A stretch of DNA of 64,000 bases from an uncultured Tolumonas sp. (GCF_963556105.2 NZ_OY829945.1:973001-1037000), one strand, 5' to 3'; numbered from the stretch's first letter, positions 1 to 9,766 are shown. Program-made: numbers and translations. The notes: generated from the sequence alone by a model not told the origin.

Positions 1-1219
1 CCTATTCAACGACTTTCTGTGGAAAGTACTTCCTGCGAACGATCAGCAAAACGGAAAAATGATGAAACGTATCTTTGAAATTGTTGATCAAGTATCAGGG
101 CTGTCATCTCGTTTTCTTGCTGTTCGCTATGATTTGCATTTGAAGGAATTCCAATCAAATAACCAGGTGATTGATATTTTCCATAAGAATCTATTTGGTC
201 AATTACGCAAACGCTACCCGAGGTCTTTTCTCAGTTACATATGGGTTCGAGAAAGAAACGAAGCCGATGCACAGCACTATCATTATGCTTTGATGATGGA
301 TGGAAACTACATTCGTAGCCCAAACAAATTAAATGATATTGTAAAAATGTGTTGGGAAGAGGCTGCTGGTGGATCTGTCTGGTTTCCTGACAATATGACT
401 TACTTTGTTAAGCCGAATGATATTGACACTTACAGCAAGCTAATGATTCGTCTTAGCTATTTTGGAAAGAATGCGACTAAGGAGTCTTCGGATGTCTGTA
501 AGAAACGTATAGGTTTTGGAATACGGAAAGCACGAAAGACGGGGTCAATGTCAGCCAAAACATATAAGAAACTAGAAACGCAAGATTCTGAGCTTGTACA
601 AGCAGTTGAGCCTGAGTTTAAAAATGTTTCTACGAATGTAGAACCAGAATCAGCGCTAAGTTTCTGCGGTAAGTTGGATAAATATTTTACACATGATCAT
701 TCTCTGGAGTTATTAAAGCCACCAGCACAGCCTATTAAGTATGATGTATTAAATCGATGGGTGGTTTGGTCGCGCCCTGATTGGAAATGGCATCGTCTGA
801 ATTATGTTTATGAAGCATTGTCTACGGGTGTTTGTTTATCGGAATATGCTGAAAAATACGCATTAAGCCTTACTCGCACCTACGCGAATTTCCGCCAAGT
901 AGGTGGGCAGAGTCTTCGTACAATTCATTGGGCTTGGCATAGACGTTGTTTGTATTTTAGTGATATGTCACTGAGCGAATACATTGCTGAAAAAACACTA
1001 TATTCAAACATGGCCGTTAGGCAATTACAACGCAGACCAATGTCGGAGTTTTGGAGTAGGCATTTTGATAATTATTACCGTAAATATTGGCTGCAGGGTT
1101 ATACCGTTTCGTATTATTGCCGTGTTTACAGTTTAAATGTTAGTACAGCAAGACGGTATCTGGTCGACTTCCCTAATGCTGCATTGATCGATCCGTTTGT
1201 TTTGAAACCCTGGTTGTGA
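1..1219 (+). CDS. YagK/YfjJ (Inovirus Gp2-like) mobile-element protein, 5' end outside window
   Basis: The first ATG is at 59, but the same frame is open back to base 2 with no stop (the codons before the ATG read LFNDFLWKVL...), so the gene probably starts left of the window. The visible part is 386 residues. The stretch SRFLAVRYDLHL followed by YIWVRERNEADAQHYHYAL is the signature of the YagK/YfjJ C-terminal (DUF3296, Inovirus Gp2) family, whose QHYH motif resembles the HUH motif of rolling-circle replication proteins. About 150 C-terminal residues beyond that domain contain repeated HTH-like segments. The family is typical of phage satellites, filamentous phage and integrative elements, so it marks mobile DNA. 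Its exact biochemical role is not known. Confidence 0.75.
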   Translation, partial: LFNDFLWKVLPANDQQNGKMMKRIFEIVDQVSGLSSRFLAVRYDLHLKEFQSNNQVIDIFHKNLFGQLRKRYPRSFLSYIWVRERNEADAQHYHYALMMDGNYIRSPNKLNDIVKMCWEEAAGGSVWFPDNMTYFVKPNDIDTYSKLMIRLSYFGKNATKESSDVCKKRIGFGIRKARKTGSMSAKTYKKLETQDSELVQAVEPEFKNVSTNVEPESALSFCGKLDKYFTHDHSLELLKPPAQPIKYDVLNRWVVWSRPDWKWHRLNYVYEALSTGVCLSEYAEKYALSLTRTYANFRQVGGQSLRTIHWAWHRRCLYFSDMSLSEYIAEKTLYSNMAVRQLQRRPMSEFWSRHFDNYYRKYWLQGYTVSYYCRVYSLNVSTARRYLVDFPNAALIDPFVLKPWL

Positions 1220-1546
1220 TCACTTCAGATTAACTTTCACAATTGATCGCTTTTTATCAGAACGAAAAAGAACGACGTACAAGTAATGCATCATAAAATG
1301 AGGTGAATTGGTTGTGTTCTGCGTAATTGTGTATTGTTCTGATGCATAAAACTCGCAGTTCTGAGGTGATCACCAGGGATGTGATCACACTGATATGATC
1401 GCTTTAGTGATCGGATTATCTTGGAGATCTGCGATCGCAAAGCATCAAACTGTACCTTTCCAATACTATCCACCTGATAAATATGACAGAATGAGTCTTG
1501 TTGCAGATGAATCTGTCTGTCGGTGTCTGTAGTCGATGGAGGGTAT
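1220..1546. promoter_or_regulatory. Intergenic control region with a cluster of TGATC palindromes upstream of the WYL regulator
   Basis: About 330 bp without a convincing gene. It holds two perfect 10-bp palindromes, GGTGATCACC (1365-1374) and TGTGATCACA (1380-1389). Two further TGATC cores lie at about 1396 and 1408, so the four centres are 15, 14 and 12 bp apart. Another palindrome, GCGATCGC, sits near 1429. Such phased palindromes upstream of a WYL/HTH regulator suggest autoregulation, which is inference. A 120-codon reverse-strand ORF here looks like chance. Confidence 0.45.
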
Positions 1547-2383
1547 ATGAACAGCGCCAGATTACCCGTTGAACGATTTGCATTCTTAGAAATGCTGGCC
1601 TTTTGGATGGGTGAGGTAAGGAATAAGAACTTAGAGAAACAGTTCAACATCACCCGCCAGCAAGCCTATAAAGATTTTACTCTGCATCAGCAATTGCACC
1701 TCAATTGCCTCATTAAAACGGATAAAGCCTGCTACGAATATGCTGATAATGCCAAATGTCACTATTTTGATGGTGGTTTAGACGATTTTCTTCTCTGGTT
1801 AGAAACAGGCCATTTCGCTATATCAACGCCATTACCGAATACGTTTACTTCTCGTCTTAAATTACCAGAGCGTCATGCTTCCCGTCATATTGTTGCTACA
1901 TTAGTTCGAGCAATTCACCAGCAACTGCGAATTGAAGTGAACTACATTTCACTCTCAAACCCTGAAGAAGAAGGGCGTATTTTCAGCCCGCATAGCATTG
2001 TTAAAGCCGGATCTCGTTTTCATGTCAGGGGTTATTGCGAGAAAGCGAAAGGATATCGTGATTTCGTTTTAAGTCGCTTTCGTGAAGAGGTTCAAATCGA
2101 AGGGCCGTCTCCCTATACCATCGAACAAGATGTTGCTTGGCAAACAAACGTCACACTGATTTTATCGTCCGATCCTCGTCTCAGTGCCGCACAAACTCAG
2201 GTATTAGCACACGACTTTAAAATGGATGACGGTCAGCTTCATATTTCAACCCGAGCTGCACTTGCTGACTATCTACTCAAGGAAATGCAAGTCAACACCA
2301 AATATCTTGATGGTAAACCCGAAGCGCAACAACTGGTGTTGGTAAACCGAGATGACATCAAACAGTGGCTTTTTAATAGTTGA
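1547..2383 (+). CDS. WYL-domain transcriptional regulator, BrxR/CapW-like
   Basis: A 278-residue protein from the ATG at 1547, which has GGAGGG three bases upstream; an in-frame GTG at 1523 is a poorer start. The N-terminus (roughly residues 10-70, with EKQFNITRQQAYKDF) looks like a winged helix-turn-helix. Residues about 110-200 form a WYL domain (RIEVNYISLSN, then SIVKAGSRFHVRGYCEKAKGYRDFVLSRF), followed by a WCX-like tail. The layout matches BrxR/CapW regulators, which repress BREX, CBASS and other defence operons and are thought to sense a ligand or DNA damage through WYL. It lies 116 bp upstream of cas3 on the same strand, so it may control the cas operon. That link is inference from position. 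Confidence 0.8.
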   Translation: MNSARLPVERFAFLEMLAFWMGEVRNKNLEKQFNITRQQAYKDFTLHQQLHLNCLIKTDKACYEYADNAKCHYFDGGLDDFLLWLETGHFAISTPLPNTFTSRLKLPERHASRHIVATLVRAIHQQLRIEVNYISLSNPEEEGRIFSPHSIVKAGSRFHVRGYCEKAKGYRDFVLSRFREEVQIEGPSPYTIEQDVAWQTNVTLILSSDPRLSAAQTQVLAHDFKMDDGQLHISTRAALADYLLKEMQVNTKYLDGKPEAQQLVLVNRDDIKQWLFNS

Positions 2384-2499
2384 CCTGATTTTACAAGTAG
2401 GAAGGTAACCTCAGTTAACCTGAGGATTTATACAGTATTGAGAGTTTCTTATGGCTACTTTATTTTCTGTTTTATGGTCTGATTTGCGAGTAATAGCTA
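2384..2499 (+). promoter_or_regulatory. cas3 upstream region with hairpin and 18-codon leader ORF
   Basis: This 116-bp gap holds a hairpin CCTCAG-TTAAC-CTGAGG (2409-2425). It also holds a short ORF (2451-2507, MATLFSVLWSDLRVIANA) whose stop codon overlaps the first codons of cas3. The cas3 ATG has only a weak Shine-Dalgarno, so cas3 could be translationally coupled to this leader. The hairpin could be a weak terminator or an operator. Confidence 0.35.
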
Positions 2500-4767
2500 A
2501 TGCCTAACGTAATGAACAATGAATTAGACGGCGAGTTTATTGCTCACGTAAAGCAGACGGACGATGGTGACTGGAAATTGCATGAATTATCGGATCACTT
2601 GAAAAGTGTCAGTGAACTTGCTGCTAAATTTGCACAGTCCTTCAATGGTCAAAATTGGGCCATTTTAGCGGGTCTTTGGCATGACTTAGGAAAATATCGA
2701 CCTGCATTCCAGCAATATATCAGAAATGTCTCTGGTTATAACTTAGAGGCTCATGTTGAACAATCTGGAAAAACTGTTCACTCAGAAGCTGGTGCCATAC
2801 ATGCGGTTGCTTGGAATAAGGCCGCAGGTAGATTTTTAGCTTATCTTATTGCTGGCCATCACTCTGGTTTACCAGATTGGAATAAAGCTGAAGCTGGAGG
2901 TTCAAGTCTTTTTAACCGATTGGTTAGAGCAGAACAGGAACAACATTTAACGGAAGTACTGAATGCATCAGACATACCGCCGGATGTAGTTAACTCTCCT
3001 GTAATTATTAGTGAATTATCCAAACCACTTGGTGGTTCAAATGGGCTACATTTATGGTTGCGGATGCTATTTTCTTGTCTGGTCGATGCTGATTTTCTTG
3101 ATACAGAACGCTTCATGGATCCTTTATCGGCACAAGAAAGAGTAAATATCTATTCACTTGAATATTTGAAACAACGATTTGATGATTATATGTCGATTAA
3201 ATCAGCCTCTGCTGAACCGACATTAGTCAACCAAAAACGAGCTGAAATACTCCGTGATTGTCGAAGTGCAGCATTAGAAAGTCAGGGGGTATTTACACTG
3301 ACAGTGCCAACAGGGGGCGGAAAAACTTTATCGGGAATGGCTTTCGCCCTTGAGCATGCCATAAAGCATAATAAACAGCGGATCATCATCGCCATTCCTT
3401 ATACCAGCATCATTGAACAGACGGCTGATCAATATCGCCTGATTTTTGGAGATGATGCAGTACTTGAACATCATTCAAATTTTGACCCTGAGTCGTCTAC
3501 ACAGGAAAACGCTAAGAATCGATTAGCGGCTGAAAACTGGGATACTCCGATCATTGTGACGACAAATGTGCAGTTGCTGGAGTCCCTCTTTGCTGCGAAG
3601 ACTAGTCGTTGCCGGAAACTGCATAACATTGCTAATTCAGTCATTATTTTGGATGAAGCGCAATTATTACCACCTGATTATTTAAAACCAATTCTTAGTG
3701 TTCTCAGACTATTAACTGAGCACTACGGTGTGACTTTGGTTTTGTCTACCGCAACGCAACCAGCATTAGGAACAACCAAAAATAGTTTTGATCGCGTTGT
3801 ATTCGAAGGGCTTGATGCAAAAAAAGAAATCATTTCTGATGTTAATGGGCTGTTTTCGCAATTGAACCGGGTTGAGATTCAGAAACCTTCAGACTTCAGT
3901 ATCCGATATACCTGGGATGAATTAGCTCAGGAATTGCTTCAGTATCCGAGTGTATTAGTGATTGTTAATAGTCGGCGAGATGCAAGGGAACTGTACGAGT
4001 TGATGCCTGAAGGAACAATTCATCTGTCTGCGCTGATGTGTGGTGAACACAGATCAAAAGTCATTTTTGACATAAAAAAAAGACTGAAAGCAGGTGAAAA
4101 CCTGCGTGTCGTTAGCACTCAATTGGTAGAGGCTGGCGTTGATCTTGATTTCCCTGTTGTATTCAGAGCATTAGCTGGTCTGGACTCGATTGCACAGGCA
4201 GCAGGCCGATGTAACCGTGAAGGTAAACTCGGTAAGGGGAAAGTGGTTGTATTTCAGCCACCGAAATCCCCAGCAAAAGGCTTATTGTTATTTGGTGAGC
4301 AGGCTACAAAAACAGTTTGGCATCAAAAAGAAAACGACCTTTTATCCCATCAGCTTTTTAACTCTTACTTCAGACAATTTTTTGCTCAGGTTGATTCTGA
4401 TGCACATCAGATCATGCCGTTATTAATCCAAGAACCTGGCGTAGTGCAGTTCAGGTCAGCAGCAGAGCGTTTTAGACTGATTTCTGATATTGGAAAATCT
4501 ATTTTGGTTCCATACGGTGAGAATGGTTTTGACTTAATGGATCAGTTAAAGCGGGAAGGGCCACATCGTAAACTGATGCGCAAGTTACAGCGTTATAGCG
4601 TGAGTGTTTATGAACCAGAATTTCTTGCTTTGAAAAAAATTGGGGCAGTTGAAGAATTGTCCCCCGAAGTTTTTGGGATCTGTGTAACAAATGCCTATGA
4701 CGGTTCTCTGGGGTTGTTACCTGCAGACAAAATATATACCGGTGATCCGGCCCAGAGCGTGATTTAA
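2500..4767 (+). CDS. cas3: CRISPR-associated nuclease-helicase Cas3 (type I-C)
   Basis: A 755-residue Cas3 that, after recruitment by Cascade to an R-loop, nicks and degrades the target DNA strand while translocating 3' to 5'. An N-terminal HD nuclease domain shows His33 and the WHDLGK motif at about 60-65. The SF2 helicase core shows Walker A VPTGGGKT near 269-276, a Walker B variant ILDEAQLL near 383-390, and motif III LVLSTATQPA. Motif VI-like residues QAAGRCNREG follow near 567. Length and HD-helicase order are normal for a single-chain Cas3. It is the first gene of the cas operon, 14 bp before cas5c. It appears intact. Confidence 0.96.
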   Translation: MPNVMNNELDGEFIAHVKQTDDGDWKLHELSDHLKSVSELAAKFAQSFNGQNWAILAGLWHDLGKYRPAFQQYIRNVSGYNLEAHVEQSGKTVHSEAGAIHAVAWNKAAGRFLAYLIAGHHSGLPDWNKAEAGGSSLFNRLVRAEQEQHLTEVLNASDIPPDVVNSPVIISELSKPLGGSNGLHLWLRMLFSCLVDADFLDTERFMDPLSAQERVNIYSLEYLKQRFDDYMSIKSASAEPTLVNQKRAEILRDCRSAALESQGVFTLTVPTGGGKTLSGMAFALEHAIKHNKQRIIIAIPYTSIIEQTADQYRLIFGDDAVLEHHSNFDPESSTQENAKNRLAAENWDTPIIVTTNVQLLESLFAAKTSRCRKLHNIANSVIILDEAQLLPPDYLKPILSVLRLLTEHYGVTLVLSTATQPALGTTKNSFDRVVFEGLDAKKEIISDVNGLFSQLNRVEIQKPSDFSIRYTWDELAQELLQYPSVLVIVNSRRDARELYELMPEGTIHLSALMCGEHRSKVIFDIKKRLKAGENLRVVSTQLVEAGVDLDFPVVFRALAGLDSIAQAAGRCNREGKLGKGKVVVFQPPKSPAKGLLLFGEQATKTVWHQKENDLLSHQLFNSYFRQFFAQVDSDAHQIMPLLIQEPGVVQFRSAAERFRLISDIGKSILVPYGENGFDLMDQLKREGPHRKLMRKLQRYSVSVYEPEFLALKKIGAVEELSPEVFGICVTNAYDGSLGLLPADKIYTGDPAQSVI

Positions 4768-4781
4768 ACCAAGGAGAACAT

Positions 4782-5456
4782 ATGCCTGTTAACTTCTGTT
4801 TGGAGGTCAGTGGCGATTATGCCTGTTTCACCAGACCGGAAATGAAGGTAGAGCGTGTTAGTTATGATGTTATTACGCCTTCGGCGGCTCGAGCCATATT
4901 TGAAGCCATTTTTTGGAAACCTGCTATCCGGTGGCAAATCACACGTATTGACGTGTTAAAACCGATATCGTGGGTTTCGGTTCGACGTAATGAATTATCT
5001 AAAGTAGCGACAACTCCTACTTCAAAGCAGATAAAAGGGCTGGACTCATCTGCTCTTGGGATAAATATAGAAAATGAAAGACAGCAACGAGCTGGGTTGT
5101 TCTTAAAGGATGTCAGATATCGTTTGTTTGCTGATCTTATCTTTGATGAGAAGAAAGATCCGCATTCTGATTATGGCAAATACGCCGCAATGTTTGAGCG
5201 TCGGGCAGCTAAGGGGCAATGTTTCAATCAGCCATACTTAGGTAATCGAGAGTTTTCATGCGCTTTCCGATTGATCTCAAATGGGGTGCTTGAATCGGAA
5301 CCATCCTCTATCCCTGAAGATCGCTCCCTTGGCTGGATGTTGTATGACCTCGATTATTCTGATTGCCAAAACCCCACACCTAAATTTTTCAATGCAACAA
5401 TGCAACGTGGTGTTGTTCATGTGCCTGCATGGAATAGTGAGGAGGTCAGGGGATGA
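4782..5456 (+). CDS. cas5c: Cas5c (Cas5d), pre-crRNA endonuclease and Cascade subunit
   Basis: A 224-residue Cas5 of the Csd5/Cas5d group (FCLEVSGDYACFTRPEMKVE at the start, then SYDVITPSAARAIFEAIFWKP). In type I-C systems, which lack Cas6, this protein cuts the repeat to make crRNAs and then caps the 5' handle. No cas6 gene is present here, which fits. The conserved central block LKDVRYRLFADL and the later FERRAAKGQCFNQPYLGNREF are seen. A Shine-Dalgarno AAGGAG precedes the ATG. Its last bases overlap the cas8c start (ATGA). Confidence 0.94.
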   Translation: MPVNFCLEVSGDYACFTRPEMKVERVSYDVITPSAARAIFEAIFWKPAIRWQITRIDVLKPISWVSVRRNELSKVATTPTSKQIKGLDSSALGINIENERQQRAGLFLKDVRYRLFADLIFDEKKDPHSDYGKYAAMFERRAAKGQCFNQPYLGNREFSCAFRLISNGVLESEPSSIPEDRSLGWMLYDLDYSDCQNPTPKFFNATMQRGVVHVPAWNSEEVRG

Positions 5457-7192
5457 TCTTACAGGCACTGAATCAATATTATGAACGCAAGGCGGCAGAT
5501 CCAGAGACTGGCATTGCACCTGAAGGCTTCGAACACAAAGAAATTCCCTTTGTTATAGTCATCGACTCCGATGGGCATCTTGTAAATATTGAGGATACGC
5601 GGCAAACCATCAATAAGAAATTAAGGGCGAAATCTTATTTGGTTCCTCAAGGTGAGAAACGCTCGTCAGGTGTTAAACCGTATTTACTCTGGGACAATAT
5701 GGAATATGTCCTCGGAGTTGTGGGCAAAGGGAAGGCAGATAGAGTTGTTTTACAGCACCAAGCTTTTATTGAACGGATAAAAAATCTGAATATATCCGAT
5801 GACCCGGGTGTTAATGCAGTTCTAAAATTTATGGAAAAAGAAACAGCGAATGCTCTTGCTGCGTCTTCCTATGCTGAAGAGATTCGTGCTAGTTGCCCAT
5901 TTATGAGCTTTCGTCTGAATACCGATGTCGATTTGGTTTGTCAGAGACAAACTGTTATATCACGAATTAAAAGTGAAAATTCAGATGGTGCAGGAAGATC
6001 TGGTTTTTGTCTTATTACAGGGGATACCGGAGAGCTTGCTGTTTTACAGCCGTCAATTAAGGGGGTTAGAGGAACCAACACTACTGGGGGCAATATAGTC
6101 TCTTTTAATTTAGCCTCGTTCAATTCATTCGGAAAAGAACAAGGTCAAAATGCCCCAATGGGCAAAATGGGAAGTTTTGCTTATACAACAGCGTTAAATC
6201 ATTTACTAGGAAAAGACTCCCAACAGAAGTTGCAGATCGGTGATGCAACCACAATTTTCTGGTCTGATAAAGACTCTCATATTGAGAATGATTTTGCTGC
6301 TTGGTTTGATGAACCGGAAAAAAACAACCCAGACCAGCATATTGAAAAAGTCAGGTCATTATTGCTTGCTGTCGACAAAGGCCATCTCCCACCGGAAGAT
6401 AAGCAAACCAGATTTTTTGTGTTAGGGCTTTCTCCAAACTCCGCTCGAATTTCTATTCGTTTCTGGCATGTCGGTACAGTTGCTGAATTTTCAATCAGAA
6501 TTGCCGGTCACTTTCATGATCTCAGCATCGTCCATAAACCTTCAGAAAAAGAATATCTGTCGATGTGGTCGCTGCTAAGATCTATTGCCGCATTGGGGAA
6601 AACAGAAAATATTCCGCCTAATTTAGCTGGAGAATGGATGAGTACCATTCTGAGCGGCAGTCCATATCCACACTCATTGTTGCAGGCAGCAATTCGTCGC
6701 ATACAGGCTGAACGCCATGTCAGCTACGAACGCGCAGCCATTATTAAGGCCTGCCTCAACCGTAAAGCACGTTTTCAATCTAATCCTGATAAGGAGATTG
6801 CTGTGTCACTGGATAAAGAAAATACCAATCCGGGTTACCGTATAGGTCGTTTGTTCGCGATTCTTGAAAAAATACAGGAAGAGTCCAGCCCTGGTATCAA
6901 TGCCACTATTCGGGATCGTTACTATGCGGCTGCATCAGGTACACCAGCCAGTGTTTTCCCTATATTAATGCGTATGAAAAACCACCATTTAGGCAAACTG
7001 GAAAAAGGGCGGGAAATATTTTTTGAAAGGTTGTTAGGTGAGGTGATGTCTGGATTATCTGCCAACGGATTTCCACCACAATTAAGCCTTGATGATCAAG
7101 GGCGTTTTGCAATTGGCTATTACCAGCAGCGCCAAGCATTTTTTACCAAAAATGATACCAATCATTCACTGAATTCTGAGCAAGGAGCTTAA
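5453..7192 (+). CDS. cas8c: Cas8c (Csd1), large subunit of type I-C Cascade
   Basis: A 579-residue Csd1/Cas8c protein. It recognises the PAM and, with Cas5c and Cas7c, forms the surveillance complex. The start overlaps the cas5c stop by four bases, showing translational coupling. Family-typical stretches include [13 protein letters not shown] near 80-95, [12 protein letters not shown] near 245, and the C-terminal [17 protein letters not shown] near 462-478. The last 129 codons can be translated separately as Cas11c (see 6803-7192). No frameshift or missing block is seen. Confidence 0.93.
   Translation: MILQALNQYYERKAADPETGIAPEGFEHKEIPFVIVIDSDGHLVNIEDTRQTINKKLRAKSYLVPQGEKRSSGVKPYLLWDNMEYVLGVVGKGKADRVVLQHQAFIERIKNLNISDDPGVNAVLKFMEKETANALAASSYAEEIRASCPFMSFRLNTDVDLVCQRQTVISRIKSENSDGAGRSGFCLITGDTGELAVLQPSIKGVRGTNTTGGNIVSFNLASFNSFGKEQGQNAPMGKMGSFAYTTALNHLLGKDSQQKLQIGDATTIFWSDKDSHIENDFAAWFDEPEKNNPDQHIEKVRSLLLAVDKGHLPPEDKQTRFFVLGLSPNSARISIRFWHVGTVAEFSIRIAGHFHDLSIVHKPSEKEYLSMWSLLRSIAALGKTENIPPNLAGEWMSTILSGSPYPHSLLQAAIRRIQAERHVSYERAAIIKACLNRKARFQSNPDKEIAVSLDKENTNPGYRIGRLFAILEKIQEESSPGINATIRDRYYAAASGTPASVFPILMRMKNHHLGKLEKGREIFFERLLGEVMSGLSANGFPPQLSLDDQGRFAIGYYQQRQAFFTKNDTNHSLNSEQGA
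6803..7192 (+). CDS. cas11c: Cas11c small subunit from an internal GTG start within cas8c
   Basis: Type I-C systems are known to make a small subunit, Cas11c, from an internal start in cas8c. Here AAGGAG (6791-6796) sits six bases before a GTG at 6803 that is exactly in frame (cas8c codon 451). The product would be 129 residues starting (M)[17 protein letters not shown], the same place in the protein where known Cas11c products begin. It would bind along the crRNA backbone and stabilise the R-loop. The call rests on the ribosome-binding site and family knowledge. Confidence 0.75.
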   Translation: MSLDKENTNPGYRIGRLFAILEKIQEESSPGINATIRDRYYAAASGTPASVFPILMRMKNHHLGKLEKGREIFFERLLGEVMSGLSANGFPPQLSLDDQGRFAIGYYQQRQAFFTKNDTNHSLNSEQGA

Positions 7193-7194
7193 CC

Positions 7195-8109
7195 ATGGCT
7201 ATTTCTAACCGTTACGATTTTGTTCTTTTATTTGATGTAAAAGACGGTAATCCGAATGGCGATCCTGATGCAGGCAACTTGCCGCGTATTGATGCTGAAA
7301 CGGGGCGAGGTTTGGTGACCGATGTTTGTTTGAAACGCAAAGTGCGTAACTTTGTTCAGTTAACACATAGTAATGACCCGGGATTGTATATATTTGTCAA
7401 ATCTAAAGAAATCTCTGGTGAAGAAACTGTTTTAAATAGGGTCATTCGCGAAGCACACGAAGAACTTGGACATGATTTGACAGCTAAAGTAGATGCTGAT
7501 GGTCGTAAAAGAGAAAAAGACGGAAAGGCTCAAGGTAGTGAAGTCGCAAAGGCCAGAAAATTTCTTTGTGACAACTTTTTCGATATTAGAACATTTGGTG
7601 CAGTAATGAGTACAGGCCCTAATGCTGGCCAAGTCAGAGGTCCTGTTCAGATCACGTTTGCACGTTCTTTTGATCCTATTGTTGTTTCAGAGCATTCACT
7701 AACAGTGTCTGCAGCCAGAATGGAAGAAAAGGGATATGACGAACAAGTTGGTATACAAGGCCGCAAGTTCACTGTGCCATATGGACTTTATATGGCTCAT
7801 GGTTTCGTTTCAGCTAACCTAGCCGATCAAACTGGGTTTAATGAAAATGATTTGTCATTGTTGTGGCAGGCACTGTCATCGATGTTTGAACATGATCGCT
7901 CGGCTGCCAGAGGCTTGATGGCAACCCGAGGCTTATATGTATTTAAACATGACAGTAAATTAGGTAATGCGCCTGCACATGATTTATTTGACCGTGTTGG
8001 TGTCAAAAAAATAGCGCAAGGACCAGCCCGCCAATTCTCAGATTATCAGGTTCAGATAAACGAACAGAATATGCCTGAAGGGGTGGTGTTACAGCGAGTA
8101 CTGGGCTAA
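7195..8109 (+). CDS. cas7c: Cas7c (Csd2), crRNA-binding backbone subunit
   Basis: A 304-residue Csd2/Cas7 protein, present in several copies along the crRNA spacer in type I-C Cascade. The N-terminal [20 protein letters not shown] is the Cas7 RAMP signature. [20 protein letters not shown] near 137-156 is the conserved Csd2 core. It starts two bases after cas8c ends and has AAGGAG upstream (about 7182-7187). High output of the Cas7 subunit would fit this strong site. It looks complete. Confidence 0.95.
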   Translation: MAISNRYDFVLLFDVKDGNPNGDPDAGNLPRIDAETGRGLVTDVCLKRKVRNFVQLTHSNDPGLYIFVKSKEISGEETVLNRVIREAHEELGHDLTAKVDADGRKREKDGKAQGSEVAKARKFLCDNFFDIRTFGAVMSTGPNAGQVRGPVQITFARSFDPIVVSEHSLTVSAARMEEKGYDEQVGIQGRKFTVPYGLYMAHGFVSANLADQTGFNENDLSLLWQALSSMFEHDRSAARGLMATRGLYVFKHDSKLGNAPAHDLFDRVGVKKIAQGPARQFSDYQVQINEQNMPEGVVLQRVLG

Positions 8110-8112
8110 ATC

Positions 8113-8751
8113 ATGGACCAATGCCTTATCCCTCTTTCAGCTTTGCAGCACTATGCCTTTTGCCCACGGCAATGTGCGCTTATCCATAATGAGCAGGTAT
8201 GGTCAGATAATTTCCTGACCGCACAGGGTATGGTACTTCATGAGAGGGTGGATAGTGGCGAGCCTGAGTCAAGGAGAGGTGTTAGGTATGAGAGGGGAGT
8301 GCTGGTGACCGCTCCCAGCCTAGGTTTAACAGGCAAACTAGATTTGGTTGAATGCGTTGTAGCTACCGGTGAACTGTTTCCTGTTGAATATAAAAGAGGT
8401 AAACCTAAACCTAGTGATTGGGATGAACTTCAGCTTTGCGCACAGGCTTTATGTCTAGAGGAAATGACTGGATCGTCGGTAACGCAAGGGGCACTTTGGT
8501 ATCACCAGACTCGACATCGTCATCCGGTTCAATTCAGCACGCAACTACGTGAACATACACTTGAAGTTATTTCCCAAGTAAGAAAAATGCTCGAGAGTGG
8601 TGGTACGCCTAAAGCTCAATATGGTAAGCACTGTAAGGCGTGTAGTCTGATAGATTTGTGTCAACCGCTGTTAACAGCGAAAGATCAAAGTCTCACCTAT
8701 CAGCAGCGACTTTTTAGAACGGATACAGTTTATGAAGAAACTTCAGAATAA
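8113..8751 (+). CDS. cas4: Cas4 exonuclease, spacer-acquisition factor
   Basis: A 212-residue Cas4 of the RecB nuclease family. Cas4 trims prespacers and helps choose those with the right PAM and orientation, working with Cas1-Cas2. Iron-sulfur cysteines are seen at 17 (with 21 nearby) and at 174, 177 and 183 (CKACSLIDLC). The RecB-type motif residues appear as Asp77 in GKLDLVE and Glu92/Lys94 in FPVEYKRGK. It starts three bases after cas7c, and its 3' end overlaps cas1 by 20 bases. Confidence 0.94.
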   Translation: MDQCLIPLSALQHYAFCPRQCALIHNEQVWSDNFLTAQGMVLHERVDSGEPESRRGVRYERGVLVTAPSLGLTGKLDLVECVVATGELFPVEYKRGKPKPSDWDELQLCAQALCLEEMTGSSVTQGALWYHQTRHRHPVQFSTQLREHTLEVISQVRKMLESGGTPKAQYGKHCKACSLIDLCQPLLTAKDQSLTYQQRLFRTDTVYEETSE

Positions 8752-9748
8752 CTTGTATATCAATACGCAAGGTGCTTATCTCCATAAAGAGCGAGAGACC
8801 TTAGTTGTTGAGATTAACCGACAAAAAGCAGCACAGTTGCCGATTCATGGTATCAGCGGCATTTTTTGCTTTGGTAATGTATTGGTATCACCTCAGGTGA
8901 TGGGATTTTGTGGTGAGCATGGTGTTCATATGGCCTTATTCACAGAATATGGACGTTTTCTGGCTCGAATACAAGGCAAGCAATCCGGCAATGTTTTGTT
9001 GCGGCGAGCTCAATTTAAGCTGGTGGATGAAAACGCTGCATCTATCGCCCGGAATATTGTCGCGGCCAAGATCCAAGCGCAAAAACAGGTATTGCAACGA
9101 CAGCAGCGTAACCATGGTATTCAGCAATCGTTAACCGAACAAATTACAGCACTAAACCATATTCTGGATACTTTGAAGGTGACGGGCGATATAGATAAGA
9201 TTCGGGGCTATGAAGGGGATGCTGCCGCACGTTATTTTTCGGTATTTGATCAATTGCTATCGGATAAGGCTAGGGGATTTAGTTTTTCCGGTCGGGTTCG
9301 CAGACCACCGACAGACCCAATCAACGCATTGCTTTCATTTTTATATTCAATATTAGGTAATGATATCAGTGCTGCACTTCAAGGGGTGGGTTTAGATCCG
9401 CAAGTAGGGTTTCTACATTGTGAGCGTCCAGGCAGAGATAGTTTAGCACTGGATCTATTGGAGGAATTTCGAGCTTTTATTGCAGATAGATTAGTCTTAT
9501 CTCTGCTTAACCGGCAGCAGATCAAACCAGATGATTTTGATGTATCAGCCTCAGGTTCAGTTTGCCTGAAGGATGCAGCCAGAAAGCTGGTGTTGCAGGA
9601 GTATCAAGCAAAAAAACAACAGAAAATCCGTCACTTATTTTTAAATGAAGAAGTCGATATAGGGTTACTTCCTCATGTCCAGGCTATGTTGTTAGCTCGT
9701 CATATCCGAGGCGATCTGGAATGTTATCCCCCATTTATGAGTAAGTAA
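8732..9748 (+). CDS. cas1: Cas1 integrase (type I-C)
   Basis: A 338-residue Cas1, the metal-dependent integrase that inserts new spacers at the leader end. The expected metal ligands are present: Glu in GYEGDAAARYF (about 161), His in VGFLHCERPGRDSLALDL (about 229) and Asp a dozen residues later. The length matches type I-C Cas1 proteins. The gene overlaps cas4 by 20 bases, which suggests tight coupling of the adaptation genes. The adaptation module appears intact. Confidence 0.95.
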   Translation: MKKLQNNLYINTQGAYLHKERETLVVEINRQKAAQLPIHGISGIFCFGNVLVSPQVMGFCGEHGVHMALFTEYGRFLARIQGKQSGNVLLRRAQFKLVDENAASIARNIVAAKIQAQKQVLQRQQRNHGIQQSLTEQITALNHILDTLKVTGDIDKIRGYEGDAAARYFSVFDQLLSDKARGFSFSGRVRRPPTDPINALLSFLYSILGNDISAALQGVGLDPQVGFLHCERPGRDSLALDLLEEFRAFIADRLVLSLLNRQQIKPDDFDVSASGSVCLKDAARKLVLQEYQAKKQQKIRHLFLNEEVDIGLLPHVQAMLLARHIRGDLECYPPFMSK

Positions 9749-9766
9749 GCAACGAGGGGCTGAATT

